Below are positions 1 to 7,798 of a DNA stretch of 64,000 bases, piece by piece. The notes under the pieces are model-generated. The model searched no databases. It was given only the letters and a program-made list of their open reading frames with translations, and was not told the DNA's origin. The translations under genes and the position numbers were made by a program. Position 1 is the stretch's first letter, and each line of letters begins with the position of its first letter. Source of the DNA: Myxococcus dinghuensis. Lineage in GTDB: Bacteria > Myxococcota > Myxococcia > Myxococcales > Myxococcaceae. The DNA lies in contig NZ_JAKCFB010000014.1 of NCBI RefSeq assembly GCF_024198235.1, positions 1 to 64,000 of the forward strand, read 5' to 3'.

Positions 1-52
1 GCCCCGACCCAGCGGACCGAGGCCTCCCAGCGCCGGCCCCCGCGCGCCGGGG

Positions 53-898
53 ATGGGCGGGCCGCCGTCCGGGCCCCGCCCGGGTGGCTTCGGGGGCCGC
101 CCGGGTGGCTTCCGCCCGTCGACGCCCCGGCCCCCGCCGACGCCCGAGCAGATCCTCGCGCTCGCGCAGCGCGAGCACGTGCCGGCGCGCATCGCCAAGG
201 GCGAGCTCGAGGGGAAGATGAAGTGCCGCATCTGGCGCAAGCTCCACGCGGAAGAGGCCAAGCGCTTCGACCAGGTCTACGAGCTGATGGGGCAGACGCC
301 GGGCCTGTCGCTGGGGGACGCGTTCGGCGTGCTCCAGAGCGGCATGACGGTGGCCGAGTTCATGGCGCGCAAGGAGCGCACGCAGCGCAAGGCGGCCATC
401 AAGCAGGCCCGCGGCGAGGTCGACAACGCCGTCGTCGCGGAGCTGCTCAGCGGGCTCATCGCCGGCAAGACGGAGCTGTCCGTGGTGCTGGCCGAGCGCT
501 CGCTGCTCGACACGCTGGTGGCCGAGGAGCCCATCGCCTTCACGCTGGAGCGCACCGGCCGCCTGGAGAAGCTCCAGGTGGTGCTGCTGGCGCGGCGCGC
601 GGAGTGGGAGCGGCTGCTGCCGGGCCTGGAGCGCGACCAGAAGCTCACCCAGAAGCCGGCGACGGTGGCCCGTCAGCCGGACAAGCGCCCCTATTCGGAC
701 CCGCGCGCGTTCCTCGACCACATCGGCCAGACGGTGAAGCTGGTGCTGCGCAACGGCATCACCCTCCAACTGCCGCTGATGCACGTGGGCCGCTTCGACC
801 TGCTGCTCGGTGAGACGGGCCGCGAGGTCTTCGTCCCGCTCCACGCCCTGCTCCGCTTCGAGCCGGGCACCGCGGACGCTCCCGCCGCCGGGGCCTGA
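53..898 (+). CDS. Pro/Gly/Arg-rich protein with Hfq/Sm-like C-terminal domain
   Basis: The product is 281 residues from this ATG, but the frame is open to the left edge of the window and no convincing ribosome binding site precedes the ATG, so the gene may begin upstream. Residues 1-40 are Pro/Gly/Arg-rich and probably disordered. Residues 45-200 are charged and helical with no family I recognise. Residues about 222-275 look like an Sm fold: a DP..FL start, then LRNGITLQ, a Phe followed by LLL, and VPLHALLRFEP. These match in order the Hfq Sm1 core (NGIKLQ...F..LL) and Sm2 core (YKHAISTVVP). RNA binding is inferred, not shown. Confidence is high that it is a gene and moderate for the Sm-like fold. 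Confidence 0.75.
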   Translation: MGGPPSGPRPGGFGGRPGGFRPSTPRPPPTPEQILALAQREHVPARIAKGELEGKMKCRIWRKLHAEEAKRFDQVYELMGQTPGLSLGDAFGVLQSGMTVAEFMARKERTQRKAAIKQARGEVDNAVVAELLSGLIAGKTELSVVLAERSLLDTLVAEEPIAFTLERTGRLEKLQVVLLARRAEWERLLPGLERDQKLTQKPATVARQPDKRPYSDPRAFLDHIGQTVKLVLRNGITLQLPLMHVGRFDLLLGETGREVFVPLHALLRFEPGTADAPAAGA

Positions 899-958
899 GG
901 CCTCGACGCGGGGGCGTGCGCCCTCCTCACCCCGCCCGACCTTCCGCGAGGCATCACC

Positions 959-1381
959 ATGCGACAGTTCTTCTCCCGCATCATCAAGCCCCTGCTCGCG
1001 CTGGTCGCGACGGCCGTCATGCTCGCCGCCACGCAGCAGGGCTGCACCAAGGACGGCGGCGGCAAGGCCCCGGAGTCCGCCGCGCCCTCCGTCCCGGAGA
1101 AGCGGGAGGGCGGCGTGCGGGTGGTGGAGCTGTCCGTGACGGAGAAGGGCTACGAGCCCAGCCCCGTGACGCTCAAGAAGGGCGAGCCGGTGAAGCTGGT
1201 GGTGACGCGCAAGACGGACCAGACGTGCGCCACCGAGGTCGTCATGGACGGCTACGACATCAACACGCCGCTGCCGCTCAACCAGCCGGTGGAAATCACC
1301 TTCACTCCCAAGGAGTCCGGCAAGCTCGTCTACGGCTGCGCCATGGGGAAGATGATTTCCGGCGTTTTCATGGTGGACTGA
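959..1381 (+). CDS. Cupredoxin-like exported protein, probable lipoprotein
   Basis: A 140-residue protein with a hydrophobic N-terminal signal (residues 8-24) ending in TQQGC, a weak lipobox that would make Cys29 the lipidated residue. Residues 53-140 form one small beta domain of the cupredoxin_1 / plastocyanin type. Candidate copper ligands are Cys90 in the TCATEV strand and the C-terminal loop YGCAMGKM with Cys127, Met129 and Met132. This resembles the cupredoxin domains attached to copper-handling proteins and oxidases. A role in periplasmic copper binding or electron transfer is inferred. It lies 60 bases after the preceding gene and could share its transcript. Confidence 0.75.
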   Translation: MRQFFSRIIKPLLALVATAVMLAATQQGCTKDGGGKAPESAAPSVPEKREGGVRVVELSVTEKGYEPSPVTLKKGEPVKLVVTRKTDQTCATEVVMDGYDINTPLPLNQPVEITFTPKESGKLVYGCAMGKMISGVFMVD

Positions 1382-1438
1382 GCAGGTCGGCGGAAATCTG
1401 GGCACCGCGCCAGGGCGGCCTTAGTCTCGGCGCCCTGC

Positions 1439-4378
1439 ATGGGCGGCGCGGCGGAGCTCTTCACGCGGCATGTCTTCCTCGACCTCGAGACGACGGGGCT
1501 GGACCCGCGTGTCGACGAAATCATCGAGCTGGGCTGCCTCTTCTTCGAGAACGGGCGCGAGGTGGACCGCTTCGCGCGGTTGTACTCGGCGTCCCGGCCT
1601 CTTCCCCTCACCATCCGCCGGCTCACGGGGCTGACGGACGCGGACCTCGCGGGCCGGCCGCGCTTCGGCGTGGACATGGCGGAGCTGCGCGAGCGGCTCG
1701 CCGGCTGGACGGTGGTGGCGCACAACGCGCAGTTCGAGAAGGGCTTCCTGCCGGACCTGCTGGGGCCCATCCGCGCGCCGGTGCTCGACTCGTGCGAGCT
1801 GATGCACTACCTGCACCCGGAGCTGCGCAGCCACTCCCTGGAGTCGCTGCTGCGCTGGGCGGGCCTGGGCATCCGCCAGCCCCACCGCGCGCTGTCGGAC
1901 TGCGAGGCCGTCTACGCCGTGCTGGTGCAGACGATGGAGCGCTGCATCCGCGACGGACGCGGTGACGACGTCGCGGACCTGCTCGCCACGCTGGACCCGC
2001 GCGCGTCGCTGCGGCTCGTCACGACGGACGGCGACGGCGCGGGCGCCGACACCGAGGAGCGCCCGCTGCTGGAGCTGCTCTCCCGGCTGCGCGACGCGTG
2101 CCGGGAGGTCTCCGCGCCGCTGGCGTTGGAGACCCAGGGCTTCCTCCAGGGAAGGCCGGAGCGCCGGCGCGCCAGCGGGAGCACGCCCGTGGAGCCGGAG
2201 CCCGACACGCCCGTCGTCCCGGTGCGGGACGACGAGGTGACGGCGGTGCTGGGCCCGAACGGCGCCCTGGAGCGGATGGACGAGGGGTTCCGGAGCCGCG
2301 CCGCGCAGCTCGACGTGGCGCACGCGGTGGGCCGGGCCTTGTCGGACGGCGGGCAGGTGGCGGTGGAGGCCGGGACGGGGACGGGCAAGTCGCTCGCGTA
2401 CCTGGCGCCCGCGGCCCTCTTCGCCGCGCGCAACGGGCGCAAGGTGGGCGTGGCGCCGCACACGAAGACGCTCCAGGACCAGCTCCTGGAGAAGGACCTG
2501 CCCCGGCTGCACCGCGCCCTGGGGGGCGCGTTCGGCTACGCGCTGCTCAAGGGCCAGTCCAACTACCTGTGCCGGCGCCGCGCGCTGGAGGCCACGCGCG
2601 TGGAGCCGGGGATGCGCCACGCCGCGCGCGCCCCACGGGCGTACCTGCGGGCCTACCTGCGCCGCAGCACGGACGGAGACCTGGACCGGCTCAGCCACTG
2701 GTTCCGCGAACGCTTCCCGGTGCTGCTGGGCCTGCTGCCCGCGGTGCGCTCGGAGGCGGCGACGACGCTGGGCGAGAAGTGCCCGCACTACCACCGGTGC
2801 TTCTACCACTCGGCGGTGGCGCAGGCGCGCGAGGCGGACGTGCTGGTCGTCAACCAGTCGCTCGCCTTCGCCTGGCCCGCGCGCTACCCGAAGCTGGACC
2901 ACCTGGTGCTGGACGAGGCGCACGAGGTGGAGGACGTGGCCACCACGGCGCTCACCGTGGAGCTGTCGGACCTGGCCTTCCTGCGTCTCACCGAGCGGCT
3001 GCATGGACGGGACGGCCGCCGCGGCCTCTTCGCCGAATTGCGGCGGGCCCTCGCCACGTCGCGCCGGCAGGAGTCCCGCGCGCTGATGGGCCACATCGAG
3101 GACGCGCTGCGCCGCCTGCTGGACGAGGCCCGGGACCTGGCCGCGTGCGTGACGGCGCTGTGCGAGCCCTCGGCCACGACGGTGGGCGAGGACCCCGACG
3201 AGGGCGCCTACGCGCCGGAGCTGCGCGTGACGGAGGCGGTGCGGGCCCTGCCCACCTGGGAGCCCGTGCGCGAGGGGCTGGAGGCGGTGCGCGGGGCGCT
3301 CCAGGCGCTGCACACGCTGCTCGCGGTGCGCGTGCTGGAGGCCCTGCCGGAGCTGGCGGCGCGGCAGCCCGCGCTGGAGCGGGAGCTGTCCGGGGCGACG
3401 TCGGAGCTGGGCGAGCTGACGACCCTGGCGCAGGAGCTGTCCGCGGAGCCGGCGGCGGGGCGGTGCTACGCGGCCACCGCCGAGCCGCGCAGGCAGCGTT
3501 GGAGCCTGGGCGCGCAGCCGGTGGACGTCTCCCTGCACGTCTCGCGCGACTTCGCGGCGACCAAGCGCGCGCTCGTGCTGGCCTCCGCGACGCTGGGGCC
3601 GAGCGTGGGCAACGCCCTGCCCTTCGTGCTGCGACGCCTGGGGCTCGACGGCCGTGGGGACCGACCCGCGCCGCGGCTGCTGCGGGCGCCCTCCCCGTTC
3701 CAACTGCGCGAGCAGGCCCTGGTGGTGCTCGTCACGGACGCGCCGCGCGCGCACGAGGAGCCCTTCGTGGAGTGGGCGGCGACGCGCATCTCCGGGCTCG
3801 CGCAGACCATGGGCGGGCGGCTGCTGGGGCTGTTCGCCTCCACGCGGCGCATGGAGCGCGTGGGCGAGGAGGCGCGCGCGCGGCTGGAGCCCCTGGGCAT
3901 CGAGGTGCTGCGGCAGTCCCGCGGCCACAGCCGCTCGCTCGCGGCGCGCCAGGAGCGCGACACGGGCACGGTGCTGCTGGGCACCAAGAGCTTCTGGCAG
4001 GGCGTGGACATCCCGGGGCGGGGCGTGGGCTGCGTGTTCATCGACAAGCTGCCCCTGGAGCCCGCGCTGCGCCCGCTGGTGGCGGCCCGCGAGGAGCCGC
4101 TCGCCCGAGGAGGCAACGAGTACCAGGGCTTCCTCCAGTACCGGCTGCCGCGCGCGCTGCTCCTGCTGCGACAGGGCGTGGGGCGGCTCATCCGCTCCAC
4201 CACGGACCGGGGCGTGGTCATCATCGCGGACCCCGGCCACCCCAGCTACCGCGCGCACCTGCTGGAGGCGCTCGACGGCTATCGCGTGGAGGCGCTGCCC
4301 TGGGCCCAGGCCCGGCTGCGCATCCACGCCGTGCTGAAGCAGACGGGCCTCGCGGTGGACGTGGCGACGCCGGGCTGA
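1439..4378 (+). CDS. dinG: DnaQ-type exonuclease fused to DinG/XPD-family helicase
   Basis: A 979-residue fusion. Residues 10-175 are a DEDDh 3'-5' exonuclease: DLETTG (Asp15, Glu17), HNAQFEKGF, and HRALSD near the end. Residues about 290-970 are a superfamily 2 helicase of the DinG/XPD type: Walker A EAGTGTGKS near 309-318, DEAH box at Asp492-His495, and motif VI QGVGRLIRS near the C-terminus. Fusions of this layout are known from Firmicutes DinG; E. coli DinG lacks the nuclease. Three cysteines (378, 448, 454) sit where Fe-S cluster ligands lie in DinG/YoaA, but the fourth expected one just before LGEKC is Thr. Likely role: DNA repair or resolution of unusual DNA structures. Convergent with the next gene. 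Confidence 0.9.
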   Translation: MGGAAELFTRHVFLDLETTGLDPRVDEIIELGCLFFENGREVDRFARLYSASRPLPLTIRRLTGLTDADLAGRPRFGVDMAELRERLAGWTVVAHNAQFEKGFLPDLLGPIRAPVLDSCELMHYLHPELRSHSLESLLRWAGLGIRQPHRALSDCEAVYAVLVQTMERCIRDGRGDDVADLLATLDPRASLRLVTTDGDGAGADTEERPLLELLSRLRDACREVSAPLALETQGFLQGRPERRRASGSTPVEPEPDTPVVPVRDDEVTAVLGPNGALERMDEGFRSRAAQLDVAHAVGRALSDGGQVAVEAGTGTGKSLAYLAPAALFAARNGRKVGVAPHTKTLQDQLLEKDLPRLHRALGGAFGYALLKGQSNYLCRRRALEATRVEPGMRHAARAPRAYLRAYLRRSTDGDLDRLSHWFRERFPVLLGLLPAVRSEAATTLGEKCPHYHRCFYHSAVAQAREADVLVVNQSLAFAWPARYPKLDHLVLDEAHEVEDVATTALTVELSDLAFLRLTERLHGRDGRRGLFAELRRALATSRRQESRALMGHIEDALRRLLDEARDLAACVTALCEPSATTVGEDPDEGAYAPELRVTEAVRALPTWEPVREGLEAVRGALQALHTLLAVRVLEALPELAARQPALERELSGATSELGELTTLAQELSAEPAAGRCYAATAEPRRQRWSLGAQPVDVSLHVSRDFAATKRALVLASATLGPSVGNALPFVLRRLGLDGRGDRPAPRLLRAPSPFQLREQALVVLVTDAPRAHEEPFVEWAATRISGLAQTMGGRLLGLFASTRRMERVGEEARARLEPLGIEVLRQSRGHSRSLAARQERDTGTVLLGTKSFWQGVDIPGRGVGCVFIDKLPLEPALRPLVAAREEPLARGGNEYQGFLQYRLPRALLLLRQGVGRLIRSTTDRGVVIIADPGHPSYRAHLLEALDGYRVEALPWAQARLRIHAVLKQTGLAVDVATPG

Positions 4379-4409
4379 GCGCGCCACCGTCCGTCCCGGG
4401 CCCGGGGGC

Positions 4410-5147
4410 TCAGGACTCCAGCCGCGCGCGGAAGCGGGCCTCCAGCGCCCGCAGCTCCGCGAGCGGCTCGCCGGACAGGCCCGCGCGCTCCGCCGTCTCC
4501 AGGGCCTTGGCCAGCGCGCGCGCGTCGTCCTCGCCCTGGTCGCGCAGCTGCTGCACCATCGTCCGCGTGGCCTCGAACAGGTCCCTCAATTCGTCGCCGT
4601 CGCGCAGGCCGTGCTTGGGCGGGGACAGCTTGCCGGCCTGGACGTCGCCCACCATGCGGCGGATGCGCAGGAGGGGGCCGGCCACCCGGTGCGTCACCAC
4701 GATGGTGCCCAGCGCGACCACCGCGATGAAGCCCAGCAGGCCGATGCCCAGCACCCACCAGGTGACGCGCTGGCGCCACTCCAGCTCCGCGCGCTGGGCG
4801 ACGATGGCGGCGCGCTCCGCGTCGTAGGTGGCGTCGATGGTGCGCGCCTTCTCGCGGAAGGTGGCCTCGAAGGTCGGGTCGTCCATCCGGGCCAGGAGCT
4901 CGTTGGACAGCGTGGCGCCGGACAGCTCCCGGCTGACCTCCGCGGCGCGGGAGCGGGCCTCCACCGCCGTCGCCGTCTCGCGCATCAGCGCCTGCGCGGA
5001 GCGCATCAGGAACACGCCCAGCAGCGCGGACAGCACCACCGTCACCCCGACGATGTACGCGGTCAGCTTGAGCTGGAAGCTCGCATCCAGCAGGAAGTTG
5101 CGCCATCGCCGCTTCGGCGGCGCCGCGTGCGTCGTGGTCGTCGTCAT
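4410..5147 (-). CDS. HAMP-domain membrane protein without an output domain
   Basis: 245 residues. Two transmembrane helices (about 28-48 and 128-150) flank a roughly 75-residue periplasmic helical loop. A HAMP linker follows (about 150-203, with the conserved Pro in VAGPLL and the DGDELRDL motif), then about 40 residues of charged coiled coil. There is no methyl-accepting, kinase or cyclase domain, so it resembles a sensor front end that would need a partner. The start ATG overlaps the stop of the upstream HEAT-repeat gene as ATGA, so the two are translationally coupled and probably act together. Myxobacteria carry several such truncated HAMP proteins. The specific function is unknown. Confidence 0.8.
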   Translation of the reverse strand: MTTTTTHAAPPKRRWRNFLLDASFQLKLTAYIVGVTVVLSALLGVFLMRSAQALMRETATAVEARSRAAEVSRELSGATLSNELLARMDDPTFEATFREKARTIDATYDAERAAIVAQRAELEWRQRVTWWVLGIGLLGFIAVVALGTIVVTHRVAGPLLRIRRMVGDVQAGKLSPPKHGLRDGDELRDLFEATRTMVQQLRDQGEDDARALAKALETAERAGLSGEPLAELRALEARFRARLES

Positions 5148-5890
5148 GTCTCGTTGCTCCACTCGAAGGTTTCCGCCGCCTCCTCCACGGCCTTGGGCAC
5201 CAGCGCCTTGAGGAGGTCCGCGGGCTGAGCGCCCGCCGCCTTCACGTCCACCTGCCCCAGGAGCGACTGCTCCGGGTAGCTCATGCAGACGATGGCCACC
5301 CGGAGCCCGCCGCCCTCCAGGGCGTGGACCTCCGGGGTGATGCGATAGCCGTGCACTCCCAGCTTCTTCAACGTCCCCTTCGCCGCGGCCTTGGACTCCT
5401 TGGCCGGCGCGAGCATCGCCCCCCGGCGCACGAGCCGCGAGCGGAGCCGGGCCTCGGTGGACTTCACCAGCTCCGGGGGCAGCGAGCGCGTGACGTCCTT
5501 CAGCGCGTCCATGACGATGTAGAAGCGCGGCGGGCGGGCCTGGTAGGCCTTCAGCGCGCTCACGGCCTCCTGCACCGCCGCCTGGACCGTGGCGTCCGCC
5601 TCCGACTTGTGCGCTTCCAGACACGGCAGCGCGGACGCCTCCTGGAGCTTCGCCAGGGCCTTGGCGACCGCCGCGCGCACCAGCTCGCTGGGGTCGCCCA
5701 GCCCACCGCACAATGGCGGCACCGCGTCCGGGTCCTCGGTGGCGCCGAGCACCAGCGCCGCCTGGGAGCGGGAGCGGGGGTCCTTGCCCTGCTGGAGCTG
5801 GCGTCCCAGGAAGGTGATACGGCTGTCCCCCTGGCCGAGGGCCACGAGGGGCACGAGGAGCAGCGGGACGAGGACGGGGGGCAGCCGCAT
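5144..5890 (-). CDS. Exported HEAT-repeat protein
   Basis: 248 residues starting with a clear signal peptide (MRLPPVLVPLLLVPLVALGQG, cleavage around residue 19-20). Residues 25-115 contain two to three HEAT-like helical repeats with the pattern DP.AVPPL...L.D.S..VR.A.A.AL. Residues 120-248 form a mixed domain with conserved-looking strands (FYIVMDALKDVT, YRITPEVHALEGG, LRVAIVCMSYPE). No catalytic motif is visible. It is first in a two-gene unit with the HAMP protein, overlapping it by four bases, so a periplasmic partner role for that sensor-like protein is a reasonable inference. Confidence 0.8.
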   Translation of the reverse strand: MRLPPVLVPLLLVPLVALGQGDSRITFLGRQLQQGKDPRSRSQAALVLGATEDPDAVPPLCGGLGDPSELVRAAVAKALAKLQEASALPCLEAHKSEADATVQAAVQEAVSALKAYQARPPRFYIVMDALKDVTRSLPPELVKSTEARLRSRLVRRGAMLAPAKESKAAAKGTLKKLGVHGYRITPEVHALEGGGLRVAIVCMSYPEQSLLGQVDVKAAGAQPADLLKALVPKAVEEAAETFEWSNET

Positions 5891-6028
5891 GGCGGGGACG
5901 GACCGTCAGTGTAGCGCCGCCTGCCTCCTGGCGAACAGTCGCCTCGGGGCTCCCGCGCCCACCTTCTCTGCTCGCGTAGGCGTCATGGATCCGTCTGGGA
6001 GCCATCCTGGGGTAACGTGCGCCGGTCC

Positions 6029-6035
6029 AGGAGGG
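6029..6035 (+). promoter_or_regulatory. Shine-Dalgarno deciding a GTG start
   Basis: The sequence AGGAGGG lies 8 bases before the GTG at 6044. The frame is also open from a GTG at 6017, but that codon lies before this site and has no comparable signal of its own, so 6044 is the better start. Confidence 0.6.
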
Positions 6036-6043
6036 CATGCCCG

Positions 6044-6853
6044 GTGTCATTCGCTTCCCGGTTGGAAGGTCTGCTGCATCAAGTGGGGTTGGGCGGGGTG
6101 GTGGAAGAGGTGCGTTCTCGACTCGGGTATCCCCGCGAGCCGACGCCGACCCGCAACGGCGCCCCGCATCATCATCCGTCTCCCCCGCCTCCAGCCTGGC
6201 GTGAGGCGGCGCCCCCCGCTCCCGCCGCGGAGCCCGTGAGTCCTCCGCCCGCCCGCGCGCCCGAGCCCACGGTGGCCCAGCGCACGCCCAGACCCCGGCC
6301 GCCCGAGCCCGTCCCCGTCGAGCCCGTGCTCGCGGACGCGAACGCGAAGGTGAAGAAGGCCCGGGGCACGAAGAAGACCCGCGCCACCACCGCGCCCAAG
6401 GCGGCGGCGCCCAAGGCGGACAAGCGCGGCGCCTCGCGCGCCGGCAAGGCGAAGGCTCCGTCGAAGCGCGCGCGCGCGCCGGCACAGGGCGCGGCCAACG
6501 CGGCGTCGCAGGACCTGGGCGAGGTGGTGGGCCAGCTCGTCGCGGCGCTGCGGGCGCACCCCCACCACGCGCAGCTCGTCGTCGCCGGCAAGCAGAAGGA
6601 CCAGCTCGTGCGCTCGTTGATTCCGCTCTACCTCGCGCACGCGGGGCAGCTCGACCTCGAGGTGACGTCGGGGACGACGTCCCGGTTCTGGGGGGAGCTG
6701 GGCGTCACCTACGCGGCGCCCAACGCGGCCAAGGCGCTGCGGCTCCACGCCGGCTACGCCCACGACACGAAGAAGGGCAAGGCCATCACGCCCAAGGGCG
6801 TCCAGTACGTCGAGGACGCCCTGGAGCGGCTGCGCGCGGACGCGGCCTCCTGA
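6044..6853 (+). CDS. Lys/Ala/Pro-rich protein with conserved N- and C-terminal helical modules
   Basis: 269 residues from the GTG start chosen by its ribosome binding site. A short helical module at 1-25 ([21 protein letters not shown]) is followed by a long Pro/Ala/Lys/Arg linker (about 30-155). That linker has histone H1-like stretches such as [21 protein letters not shown] and could bind nucleic acid by charge. Residues about 155-269 form a folded, mainly helical domain ([23 protein letters not shown], then [21 protein letters not shown]) that I do not recognise. The function is unknown; a nucleoid-associated or scaffolding role is only a guess from composition. It is divergent from the HEAT gene. 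Confidence 0.75.
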   Translation: MSFASRLEGLLHQVGLGGVVEEVRSRLGYPREPTPTRNGAPHHHPSPPPPAWREAAPPAPAAEPVSPPPARAPEPTVAQRTPRPRPPEPVPVEPVLADANAKVKKARGTKKTRATTAPKAAAPKADKRGASRAGKAKAPSKRARAPAQGAANAASQDLGEVVGQLVAALRAHPHHAQLVVAGKQKDQLVRSLIPLYLAHAGQLDLEVTSGTTSRFWGELGVTYAAPNAAKALRLHAGYAHDTKKGKAITPKGVQYVEDALERLRADAAS

Positions 6854-7143
6854 GGACACCGCCCCGGGTGGCGGTCCGGAGTGTCGGGCCGCCATCAGTC
6901 GAGGGCGCGCGTGGACGCGCCGGGGGTTGGCTGGCGGACGCTCTCCCCTCCCTCGCGAGCGTGCGGGTGGTTGGCGCGCAGGCGCCCCCTAGATTGGCCC
7001 CGAGCGATGGCCATGACGCGACCTCCACCCTGGATGCCCCGCCCCGCTGCCCCGGTCCCCACGCCGCTCGCGACGCCTGGAGCCCCGGAGCCCCCCGTCG
7101 GGAGCCGGCCCCCGGGACGCGTGGCTCGGACGAGGGGTGGGTC

Positions 7144-7587
7144 ATGGGCCCCACCGCGCTGACCTTCTACCGGGCCGCCAGGCGCCTGCGGGAGCTGGGG
7201 CTGCCCGTGCTGCCCGGCCTCGTCGCGGCGGCGGGAGACCACCTCTTGCACGGCCACGTGGACATCGACGCGCGCCTGCACGCCTCCGTCGGCCTGGGTT
7301 ATGGCGGCGTGGGCGTGGTGGTGGCGCCCGGCGTGGAGATTGGCGAGGGCAGCTTCCTCGCGCAGAACGTCAGCGTGGAGCCCCTGCTGGGCGAGGCCCG
7401 GGCGCCGCGCATCGGGCGCAACGTCTTCGTGGGCGCGGGGGCGCAGATCATCGGCCCGGTGACGGTGGGAGACGGCGCCGTGATTGGGGCCGGGGCCCTG
7501 GTGACCTCCGACGTGCCCCCGCTCGCCGTGGTGGCGGGCGCCCCGGCCCGGGAGCTCGCCCGGCGCGGACCACCGCCCTCTCCCTGA
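7144..7587 (+). CDS. Serine acetyltransferase-like hexapeptide-repeat protein
   Basis: 147 residues. After a short helical start, residues 38-140 carry left-handed beta-helix hexapeptide repeats with the I-G-x-x-x-x periodicity ([53 protein letters not shown]). The end, [11 protein letters not shown], is typical of CysE-type and related acyltransferases. It is much shorter than CysE (about 270 residues) and lacks the N-terminal helical domain, so it may acetylate serine or another small acceptor. The ATG at 7144 has GAGGGG about 6 bases upstream. The 290 bases before it (6854-7143) show no gene or convincing regulatory element. Confidence 0.8.
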   Translation: MGPTALTFYRAARRLRELGLPVLPGLVAAAGDHLLHGHVDIDARLHASVGLGYGGVGVVVAPGVEIGEGSFLAQNVSVEPLLGEARAPRIGRNVFVGAGAQIIGPVTVGDGAVIGAGALVTSDVPPLAVVAGAPARELARRGPPPSP

Positions 7588-7798
7588 GGTGCCCGGAGGG
7601 CGCTCGGAAGCCCTCCGGCCCGCCACCTCGGGAGGACCGCCCCGCCCTGCGTCCAACGGGCCCCCGGAGCGGCGGAGTCCCCCCTTCGTCATGCAACCAG
7701 CGGGGAGGGTCAGCCCCCTGGACCGTGGGGCGTCCTCCTACCCCATGCAGACTCCAAGAACTCCTGCGCCGCCTCCTCTTGTGGCATATACCCACACC

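Noticed and set aside
1421-4387. 988-residue open frame on the minus strand
   Set aside because: Exact antisense of the DnaQ-DinG gene; composed of His/Arg/Gln-rich residues with no motif. High GC leaves antisense frames open.
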